Assembly (NCBI RefSeq): GCF_003369915.1
Contig: NC_046675.1
Span: 11,842,001-11,906,000 of the forward strand
DNA length: 64,000 nucleotides
Origin: Drosophila miranda
Taxonomy: Eukaryota > Arthropoda > Insecta > Diptera > Drosophilidae
Direction: 5' to 3'
Part shown: positions 55,616 through 64,000 of the stretch, piece after piece
How the letters are laid out: every line of letters begins with the position of its first letter
Numbering within the stretch: position 1 is the first letter of the stretch
Program-made: the position numbers and the translations under genes
The notes under the pieces: model-generated
Database searches by the model: none
What the model was told of the DNA's origin: nothing
Seen by the model: only the letters and a program-made list of their open reading frames with translations

Positions 55616-57201
55616 CCAAGAATTCGATTGATGGAATTCCCATTTCATTCATTCGACAAGATTCCCCTTGAATACTTATGGGAATTCTCGCGGATGAAAA
55701 TTTTAACTTTGCAGAAAACATTTTTTTACACTTTTTGCTACGAAAAAACTGAGCTGAACACATAGAGACACTCATTAAAAGTTTTACCTCATCTGCTATC
55801 AGCGTTCTCCAAGTATCCCGTTTCTTAGTATCCCAAAACCAACCTTATTCTTATCCTCATGGTCACTCTTTACCCATTTGCTCTTTTTTCACTTCAGGTA
55901 AGATATATTTTTCTTACTCAATGAACACGCAAAAAAACGAATCTTTTATTTTTTCGCGTTTTCCTTCCCCACTTAATTGCTGTAATTTGTATAATTAAAA
56001 AATTTCGCGTACTCTCGTGCAAATTTGATGCTCGTACCTTTGCTCGTCTCGTCCCAAATAAATTGGCTCAATTTACAATGGTTCGTTGGCCCTAAGAAGG
56101 TCCGTCTCTTGGGTTGAGTTTGGGGTTACAACTGCGTCGAGGGATTTCCGAGAGCCGAGAGCAACAATCATGTTATGATACTCGTACGATAGTGGAGCAT
56201 GGGAGCCTGGGAGGCACTTATTAGCCCCGAATATGGGCACGCACGACTCCATTGAGTGCTATACGGAGCCTATATCTCCTAATCAGCTTAGGTATTTTGC
56301 ATAGCATTAGCATTCCCTATTAATATACTATTATTCTATGCGTAGAGCGTGTGTGGTGCCCATGTGCACTGAGAGAAAGTAGTGCAAAATCCTTAGCAGT
56401 TTATACTGAGATTTCTTTTATTATATATTCTTATAGATGATTCAATTTATGTTTGAATTCTGGCCTTTGATTAGGATTATTATTCAAAATGTGATATTAG
56501 TTTGATATTTTCTTTATAATTTTTGAGCTTAAAATGCTAATCGGAAACTTAATTTCTTGTAGAATATTTCCTCAAAGTGTATAGCCGTTGATAAAGTGCT
56601 GCAGCTGTTGTTCCCCTGCCCCTGCGCTGCCCCTGCCCAGCGCTTCATTCCTCGCTCCTCGCTCCTTTTCGTCCTGTGCGTGCCTGCCATTTAATTAACT
56701 GCACAGACAACATTTTCAATCTCTGCTGGAAAGGCTCCCCTCTATTCCAATGTCGACTGGCAAATCCAAAATGCTGTTATAATATCGCAAACAAGCTGTT
56801 GGGCTTACAAAATTTAATCCCATGTCTGTCTGTCGTTCTGTGGCACTAAAAACTAATTGAAATTGCCATATTTCATGCATTATGTACAAGCTTTATACAA
56901 TCTTCTTCCACATAACATAACATTTTGTAATGCCATTGGATTTTCGCAGCATTAGTGAGGTGGATGCCTCTGTACATCTGTGCGTGAATGTGATGTGCCT
57001 GCGGACCATCTCCAGTTCAAATTCCTGGAGACGTGATGTCAATTGAAAGCGAATCGTTGTGGGTTGATCAGCTCCGAGGAAACGCGACAACAAAACGCCA
57101 ACACACTTGCTGAATGTTTGATGAAGGGGAGGAAAAGTGGCAAATACAATTTCACACCAAATGGAAATGCTTGAAAATGAGGCGAGAGAGGGGACGCACG
57201 C
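55616..57201. other. Intergenic, no gene seen
   Basis: AT-rich spacer leading to the 3' end of the minus-strand DUF4788/DUF4776-like gene; its 3'UTR should lie near 57000-57201. Confidence 0.5.
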
Positions 57202-60200
57202 TTAGCAGTAGTAGCCACAGTAGTAGGCAGCTGGGGCACAGGGATCGAAGGGCTTTCCCCTTCGTGTTATCGAATCGAGCGGGGGCTGGGGCATATCGAG
57301 CAGGGCGCGACGCTTGCGCTGGGCGTCGGTTAGGCCATCGGGTCCGACGACAGGACCGGTTTGCTTGCCTTTCGGAGCCTTGCCGTCTGCCGGGTTCCAG
57401 GGCTTGCTGAGAGCTCCCGACTTTTGGAGGTACTTCATCATATCTATGCCCTTCTTCCTCTGCTCGGCTTGCTTCTGTTGGACCTCCTTCTCAGCATTGG
57501 CCGCTTTCTCGAGGGCTTTTATATAGCGCTGGGGCATTCTCACCGGAATCGGACCACCTCCGCCTCCACCTCCACCTCCGCCCCCTCCTCTTCCTCCGCC
57601 TCCTGCTCCTCCGCCTCCCACTCCTCCACGACCTACTGATGCTAGTGGTCCCTTGAGACCTCCTCCTGCAGCAGCTGCAGCCACTTTGGCAGCCACACCC
57701 TTTGGGAATCCCTTCATTCCGGCTGGTATACCGCCGCCGCCACCGCCACCGCCACCACCACCACCACCACCACCACCGCCACCGCCTCCTCCACCACCTC
57801 CAGAGGCACCTCCGCGGCCGCCTCGACTGGCTCCTCCTGGTCCCGCTGGCATTGGGCCTCCCTCAGGGGAGCCCCAGATGCCAGGCGCCTTCGGCTTTCC
57901 TCCAGGCTGGGCGGACGGTCCGTGTGGTCCACCGCCACCCCACCCAAAGAGTCCATCCTCGTAGACTTCCTCGCCGGGTGACCCAAAGGCCGTGGCCACA
58001 TAGCGATCGCCCGCGGCACAGTTGTACGCTTTCCAGTAGGGACTCTGCTTCATTGGATACTTTGGCAGCGGCGGCTCTCGGTCCTTTTTGCTGGTCTGTG
58101 TGCCTCGGTTTTCGCTGTGAGCTTTGGGTCGCCTCCGCGGCTGCTCGGTGCCTGCGGGAGGCGTGACATCGAAGTCGAACTCCATGTCGCTCTCGCTGGT
58201 GTCCGTCAGGACCAGATGGTCGGCACAGGGGGCTATGCAGTGGCGCTGGCACTCCTTGTCCAGGGCGAAAGCCAGCTGCTTCTTCTCTATGGTGTTGCGG
58301 CAGGTGCACATCATCAGCGTTTGGTGGCAGGTGCACTTTCTGAAGCCCTTTTCCTTGAGAATCCGTTTGATCTTCCGCAGCGCCACGGCCAGCTCACTCT
58401 TAACCACCCGGAAGATGATGGGCTTCTGCCGCATCCCGAGCGTGCCCAACGGCCGGAGGGTGATAAAGATCTCCCCGTTCTTCTTGCAGACGTTGAGCAC
58501 CGGCTGCTGTAGCTCCTTGGCCAGTTCCTTGGCCTCAGCATCTTTGCATTTCTTAAAGGCCGACTCTCGACTAGTGTCCAGAAGAAAAAACTTCATAAGC
58601 TTTTTGATGGGCCGCCGGATGGCGCCGGGTCGCCAGCCCATTTTGCGTGCTTCATAGCTGTTGCTCCATGCCCAGCCGTGGTCTCTGGATACTGCTCCTT
58701 GCTGGCGAACGCAGTACTTGTGGCGGCCGGTCACGGTGCGGGTGTTGAAGGGGCGCTTGGGGCCTGGGCTGTAGAGAGACTTCTTCGTAGTCTGTGCCTT
58801 GAGTTTATCCTTGCGGATGTTCTTATCATCAACTTTGCCTGTCGTGTCTGTCTCCTCTTCCTTGGTCTTTTTTAATTCGCAGTTCTCATCGAACTCGGAA
58901 ATCTTTTTAGTGTCCTTGATGTCGTAGAGGTCGCGCAGTTCAGAGAAAACCTTTGCCAGATAGGGTCGGCAGTCCTCGTTACTCGACTTGTTAACGACGC
59001 AAAAGTCTTCGGGCGGCTGCGGCTCCACCTTGGGACACTTTGCCTGGAGTTGGTTCGGCTGGAAGATGTCTGCGCATAGTTTCCGGATGCGACAGTGGGC
59101 GCAGAGCTTCCCGAATTTGCAGGTGCAGCGGCAGGGAGGACACTCGTCAGTGCCACCTGCATCGTTGTCCTTGTCCTTGATTGCCTTTTCGCAAGGATCC
59201 ACGCAGTAATCGTCGATCGTGGCCGGTGGCTTGCCGAGGAACTCGAGCAGTATCTGGTCGGCCGTCAGTTTCTCCTCCTTGTGCCGGTCCTCTACAACGG
59301 GCATCGGCTTGATGCCACACTTTGGGCAGGAAGCAAATTTTGGCATCCAGGACATGTTGGTCAGGCACACGGGACAGAAACGGATGGGCTTGATGTCCGG
59401 CTTCCTTCCGTCGCAGTCTGCAATGGGCATTGGTATACGGTTCTGATCGCAAAAGTCGGGCTGCTGTTCCTGACGAGTCGGCAGATACGAAAAGCAGGGC
59501 AGATGGGGCTCTCCTGGCATTTTCAGATCCACGGGCATGTGTGTGTCACGACAGGGACTCATATCAAACTCATCCGGGTTCCGACAAGGCGGCTTTGGTG
59601 GTGGCGCGCAGCCCGTGGATCTGGTTATGGAGTCTATTAGCTGCTCATACTCCACGGCCATTTTCTGCAAAGGTTTAAAAGATAGGATTATCAATGGGAA
59701 CTCTGATCTTACCTCGCACCCACCTTCAGTTCACAGCAAGCCGCAATTCCAGATGGTTTGTCCGTCGTCATTTTATTGGGATTAAAGGTGCCGGCCTTCT
59801 GACTGTGATATCGCTGCAGATCCAGGCGCAGACGCTCATCACCCGGCTCTGAATCCATGGCATCTAGGCAGGGATCGCAAGGACTGGGACAGTGCTGGGA
59901 TTCGCCCATAACGAACATTATGTCCTGCGGATTGATGCTTTTGTCCATGTTCCGCTGGCATTCGCTCTCCCCCACCCTGCGGATATTTTGAAGAAGCAAT
60001 TTATTAGGTCTGGATCACTATGGGGGAAAGGACTCTTTACGTACTTCGGCTGCTCATTGCAGCGGATGACAAGGCGGCAGAGGACCTCCAGCTTACCAGC
60101 CGGCTCTCCCCCTTTAGACAAAACGCACGTGTCCACATGGATGATGTCGCTCATCTTTCGTTCGATGCGCTCTGTGACCATGGTAGGGAAGGATGTCTGT

Positions 60201-60613
60201 CCGCTGCCCACAGCGCGATCCTTGTACTTTACCACGAATGTCATGCCGCATTCATCGAGAGTTTTGCGTAAGGCATTGGGCTCCGTCTGGAACTCCGCGC
60301 CGCTGCCCGGCTTGAACTCGTTGACATTGATCCGGCTCGAGGTGAGGGTCAAAGGCATGCGATTAAAGTTCACATCGATCGCCAGCCCCTTGGGATCGGT
60401 GATTTCTACGCCCTGTGCCTCCAGATTGGTCACCACGACGTCAAAAATAAATGTAGGTGGTGGCTCCTTCATCGTGGGCCTTGGTTTCTCAACTGGCGCG
60501 GCCGCAGCCGGTGGAGCGGCCACAGCTGGTGGATCGGGCGCAGCTAAAAACATCATTGTTTGGGACTTTTCCCTCCATCCTTTCTTTGACATCGTAAACC
60601 AGGGGGCACTCAT
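57202..60613 (-). CDS. Large cysteine-rich insect protein, DUF4788/DUF4776-like
   Basis: Three exons: 60613-60045, 59976-59724 and 59664-57202, giving 1,094 residues. Exon 1 (after an Ala/Pro stretch) has the DUF4788-type region with PPPTFIFDVVVTNLEAQGVE and LDECGMTFVVKYKDRAVGSG. Exon 3 opens KMAVEYEQLIDSITRSTGCA and holds zinc-like cysteine clusters (FCPVCLTNMSWMPKFASCPKCG, read in two parts, and CPPCRCTCKFGKLCAHCRIR). Then comes a DUF4776-type block, GRHKYCVRQQGAVSRDHGWA to KEKGFRKCTCHQTLMMCTCR, and an acidic stretch. The last 200 residues are glycine-rich, with a long uninterrupted poly-Gly, ending YYCGYYC. Molecular role unknown; family naming is from memory. The first intron uses a GTACGT donor. 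A partial tandem paralogue lies at 63421-64000. It may start at 60613 (MSAPW) or 60592 (MSKKGW). Confidence 0.75.
57560..57840 (-). repeat. Glycine-codon repeat tract inside the DUF4776-like gene
   Basis: The plus strand shows CCNCCN repeats (CCACCACCGCCACC and similar) that encode two poly-glycine runs on the minus strand, at about 57556-57620 and 57730-57800. The second run is about 23 uninterrupted glycines. Opposite-strand poly-proline frames are shadows. Confidence 0.85.
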
Positions 60614-60929
60614 CTTTGGTTGAAATCGAGAATTTTGCTCTAGGGGTTTCTGTGTATTACAATTTTGTTTACTTTAAAATTTTTTTTGTAGACTTAGTAC
60701 ACTAATGCGATAAAACTAGAACACTGAACAGATAATACTATGTTTTGAACATTAAAGCAAACTGAACTTTGATTAAAGAAAACTCCATGTAAGTCAGGAT
60801 GACGGTTTACAAGGCAATTAAGACTCGACTACTTCTATTATTCGAAGGGGCATTATTATCTTTCTGTGAGCCACAAATGATAGAAGAGGTATATTATTCA
60901 ATCTTATTTATCTACTATTATCTACTATC
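60614..60929. other. Upstream region of the DUF4776-like gene
   Basis: About 300 bp of AT-rich sequence that should contain the 5'UTR and promoter. No clear TATA box is identified. Confidence 0.4.
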
Positions 60930-61335
60930 TGTGTGGATATTCTTATTCGACTGTGCTTGCTGGATAATGTCGATGTTACTTCTGCTTGCGTTGCCTCATA
61001 ACGCCCATAGCTCGGAGCTATACCTCCAGATAGGTTTCAGCACGGAGTTGTACAGAAGGACTTTCTACTAGTCCAAGCTAAGCGCAGAGCGATTACTTCT
61101 GTGTGCTTGCACCACGTTATCCGCCTGTCAATATGTATTAAGTCGTTAGATTGCGGGATGCGTGCATTGTTCAGAGCCAAAGAAGGACAGCTCTGTTGAA
61201 AGTAAAAGTAACCTGCAGTCGATTTTGCATTCCATCTCTCCCCTGTTAATAGAATCGCGGTGTCTTTCCAAGTCTTGTGATTGCACTTAGAAGCTGGCAG
61301 GTTTTTTAGCCGCACACCTGCAGAGTTCTATGATC
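60930..61335 (-). mobile_element. Jockey-type LINE fragment, reverse transcriptase C-terminal part
   Basis: The minus strand read in pieces gives LNNARIPQSNDLI, then RRITWCKHTE, then LRLAWTSRKS. After a frame change it gives LLYNSVLKPIW, a degraded YGxxLWG motif, and ASRSNIDIIQQAQSN. These match in order the conserved C-terminal part of jockey-clade reverse transcriptases. Frame changes and a stop show decay. It is a different family from the copies near 12 kb and 55 kb. Confidence 0.65.
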
Positions 61336-61447
61336 ATTTTCAGAGCTATGACTTATTTCACAACCTGATGACACCGTAATGGTATTACCGTTTCTCTTGT
61401 ATGCCCTCTAAGGCCCTCCACAGCGGATGCTTTGTGCAACTTTTTAG

Positions 61448-62385
61448 ACCCGATACTCCAAATGAGTATAGGGGTATATTTGATATGCGGTGAAAATGGA
61501 TGTGTGTAATGTCCAGAAGGAAGCGTTTCCAACCCCATAAAGTATATCCGTCCGTCTATCCGTCTCTATGAACGCCTAGTGCTCAGAGACTATTAGAGCT
61601 GGGGCAATGACATTTTGTGTTCAGACTTCTGTGATATTTCACTGTTACAAGTGTATTTAAAAACTTCGCCCCGTGGCATCGAGAAATCCAAAAACGCAGA
61701 ATCGAAGAGAATAATTGCAGAAGCTGAACCAGATCGTCTTATTAGTATAGCCAGATTGAAGAAAACAGTTTCATTTTCTCCCGCTCTGTCTCTCTCTAAC
61801 ACACTCGTTTCATGGTCGGCTATCGCAAAAAGTGAGCGCCTAGATCTCAAAGACTATAAGAGATAGAGCAACTACATTTGGTATCCACACTCCTGTGATA
61901 TCGAACCCACACAAGTGTATTTCAAAATTTCGCCCCACCCCTTTCCGCACCCGCAAAGGACGAAAATCTTTGGCATCCACAAATCGCAAGGACTACTAGA
62001 GCTAGAGCAACCAAACATTTTGTATCCACACTCTTGTTAGATTTCACTGTTACAAGTCTATTTCAAAATTTCGCCTCACCCCCTTCCGATCACACAAAGT
62101 CCGAAAATCTGTGGCATCCACAATATTGAAGATACGAGAAAACTTAAAACGCCCAGTCATAAAGAATGATCATATCTACCAGATTGCCGAATCTAGATCA
62201 GATCGGATCATTTGTATAGCCAAAAGCAACAAATCAATTTGCAATGGCTACGCAACGCCCGAAGTTTTCTGTCTCTCCCGCAAGCACTCTTTGTCACTCA
62301 ATGTAGCCATACTGACTATCTATCGGGTATAAATGCAGAGTTGCGGTCGCAGCAGCAACTCCCAATGTTCCCCCTCGTTCTATAT
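61448..62385 (-). mobile_element. DINE-1/mini-me/SGM-type non-autonomous repeat, copy 2
   Basis: The reverse complement matches copy 1 (46921-47957) from end to end: GAGGGGGAACATTGGGAGTT at one end and the CCCGATACTC..GAGTATAGGGGTATA end at the other. The shared internal units (TTTCGTCCTTTGCGGGTGCGG type), the short GACGGATAGACGGACGGA run and the TACTTTATGGGGTTGGAAACG block are present. It sits between the two DUF4776-like paralogues. Confidence 0.68.
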
Positions 62386-63420
62386 AGCGGCGTTGGCCGT
62401 CTTCTTATTCTTTTTTTAGAGCCTTGGTGAGATTTCGTGTATCTTCTTTTGGGCGTCCCTTGTGGTATTGGGATTTTTGCTGCTGTAAATAGTACAGATT
62501 CCAGCCCATTAGCAGTTTTCCTTCGATGTTGCTCTGCGGGGTGAGCTCAATGTGGGAACTAACTTATTTCTTGTATTTAAGTCGGTTAGTTCTGTTCGTT
62601 TTCAGCATGCAGAAGCCATTGAATATTTGTAATGTTGAGTTGAGAGTTGCTGAATCGGTGTATTTCGATTTTACATGAGAAATACGTCAATTGATCTGTG
62701 CAGTTACAAATTCGTTTGGTGTATTGTTAGAGCATGGCGTTGTTACTCGTCGGATACGGCGTTTTAATTCCTTGTGAACTGGACAGCCTTTACAGTCTTC
62801 CCAAGCTACGCAGACTGATCCCGATCGTAGCATACGAAATTTGTGCATTGCACTGGACCATTGCATTTATGCAGTTTTTCTAAAGTGATTCTGCGAAAAA
62901 ATAGGAGCTGCAGCTTATAAATTTGGGTGGACTTCGTTTTTCTTTGAAGGTAATCAAAACGAACAAGCTAATGCGCGGAGCACTAGCTTCTAATAGCTCT
63001 TAAGATATTTAATATATTTTTATCATCTCTTCTATTGGCGTCTACAAAAAGATAAATTTAGATAGAAGGTGACACCGTCTTCATATCTAATCTCTTTCGA
63101 GGACCATCCGTCTGTCAGTATGCATGCAAAAGTGCATTACCATTTGTCTCTCTGAGAGCCGAGAGAGCGTGTTAATAATGTGGGTGATCCGACGTCACCA
63201 TAAGCTTTGGTTGCGTTTGAAAGTTGAGACCAGACCACCGCACCGCGGAGTAATTCGTGAAACCAGTATAAATTATAGCCAAGAAACGACGTATGTAAAT
63301 ATTTCCTGGAGCGCATTCGAAACAAGTTCGATCACTATTAGAAAGTACATATATTTTTATGATCTACTACATACTATGCATAGTTACTGCCATTAATAAC
63401 TAATTACCACTACATATAAT
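62386..63420. other. Spacer before the second DUF4776-like gene
   Basis: No gene seen. Holds ordinary AT-rich sequence and the probable 3'UTR of the partial paralogue. Confidence 0.45.
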
Positions 63421-64000
63421 CTACTGAATCTTTGCCTCATTTCGCATTTTTGTTAGTACTCTTCGGGCTAGTCCACGCCAGGCAGTGCCACTAAATCGAG
63501 TGTTGTTATCCGCGTTGCGACCACTGCCAAGGCGCATGGGAGCGCCTGGACTTGGGCCCCAGATTCTCGGACTACGACGGGATGGAGGTTCGCCGTGCTG
63601 CCCCCCGCCCATGTAGCCGAAGACGCCGTCCTCGAAGACGGTTTCCCCTTTGTCGCCAAAGGCAGTGCCCATGTAACGATCGCCCACGCCGCAGTCGAAG
63701 GAGCGCCTGTAGGGATTTTGCTTCATTGGATACTTTGGCAGCGGCGGCTCTCGGTCCTTTTTGCTGGTCTGTGTGCCTCGGTTTCCGCTGTGAGCTTTGG
63801 GTCGCCTCTGCGGCTGCTCGGTGCCTGCGGGAGGCGTGACATCGAAGTCGAACTCCATGGCGCTCTCGCTGGTGTCCGTCAGGACCAGATGGTCGGCACA
63901 GGGGGCTATGCAGTGGCGCTGGCACTCCTTGTCCAGGGCGGAAGCCAGCTGCTTCTTCTCTATGGTGTTGCGGCAGGTGCACATCATCAGCGTTTGGTGG
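63421..64000 (-). CDS. Partial tandem paralogue of the DUF4788/DUF4776-like gene (3' end)
   Basis: Runs off the right edge of the window; only the last 193 or so codons are visible. From HQTLMMCTCRNTIEKKQLAS to PPLPKYPMKQ it is almost identical to the neighbour gene (four nucleotide differences in about 280 bp, 63721-64000 against 58050-58330). Beyond that it diverges quickly: NPYRRSFDCGVGDRYMGTAF aligns with the neighbour's SPYWKAYNCAAGDRYVATAF, and the glycine-rich region is absent. It ends ARRVLTKMRNEAKIQ. The reading frame is intact over the visible part, so it is probably functional. Same orientation as the first copy, separated by about 2.8 kb containing two transposable-element fragments. 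Confidence 0.8.
   Translation of the reverse strand, partial: HQTLMMCTCRNTIEKKQLASALDKECQRHCIAPCADHLVLTDTSESAMEFDFDVTPPAGTEQPQRRPKAHSGNRGTQTSKKDREPPLPKYPMKQNPYRRSFDCGVGDRYMGTAFGDKGETVFEDGVFGYMGGGQHGEPPSRRSPRIWGPSPGAPMRLGSGRNADNNTRFSGTAWRGLARRVLTKMRNEAKIQ

Noticed and set aside
31686-57201. A CCHamide-1 neuropeptide gene, expected near Or88a from the fly map
   Set aside because: I looked for a CWGAHG-type coding motif on both strands and did not find one in this window.
57653-57964. A poly-proline frame on the plus strand
   Set aside because: It is the complement of the poly-glycine run in the minus-strand gene.

Overview
This is a stretch of Drosophila nuclear chromosome. Genes carry short GT-AG introns (about 50-120 bp), coding sequence prefers G/C at third positions, and spacers are AT-rich with many microsatellites. 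The gene set (Hsp10-like CG9920, pyrokinin receptor PK1-R, an F-box/LRR gene, Or88a, Kif19A, Abi, twf, 140up, RpII140, a lifeguard-family gene like CG9722) is, from my memory of the D. melanogaster map, that of cytological region 88A on arm 3R (Muller element E). Two (GTCY)n-bearing repeats of the DINE-1/mini-me/SGM type and the amount of divergence suggest a species outside the melanogaster group, possibly the obscura group; that part is inference.

Layout. 0-18 kb: Hsp10-like (-), PK1-R (-), F-box/LRR (-), a decayed non-LTR retrotransposon, Or88a (+) with a TATA promoter, and Kif19A (-), which converges on Or88a. 17.3-22.9 kb: gene-poor. 22.9-31.7 kb: a compact housekeeping cluster of two divergent pairs, Abi(-)/twf(+) and 140up(-)/RpII140(+), with short shared promoters. 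33-34 kb: a small secreted protein (-) not recognised. 34-43 kb: no gene seen. 43-45 kb: a seven-transmembrane TMBIM/lifeguard protein (-) and a divergent TFIIA gamma-subunit paralogue (+). 46-57 kb: a broken gene, a DINE-1-like repeat, a doubtful small ORF, a second copy of the retrotransposon seen at 12 kb, and long non-coding stretches. 57.2-64 kb: a 1,094-residue cysteine-rich protein resembling the insect DUF4788/DUF4776 family, then a jockey-like LINE fragment and an inverted DINE-1-like repeat, then the 3' end of a tandem paralogue that runs off the window.

How the genes relate. This is a eukaryotic neighbourhood, not an operon. RpII140 and the TFIIA-gamma-like protein belong to the Pol II machinery; Abi (WAVE complex) and twinfilin both act on actin; 140up and the Hsp10-like protein are mitochondrial; PK1-R and Or88a are chemosensory or peptide receptors. 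Exon models were built by hand from splice sites. Each complete multi-exon model keeps its reading frame (RpII140 1,176 aa, 140up 261 aa, twf 343 aa, Abi 474 aa, Kif19A 752 aa, PK1-R 451 aa, Or88a 400 aa).

Most interesting items: a near-identical segment shared by two otherwise diverged tandem paralogues (gene conversion signature); an in-frame acidic tail lying beyond two stop codons of the F-box gene; and an intact, intron-bearing, fast-evolving TFIIA-gamma paralogue. I found no wholly new multi-gene system.
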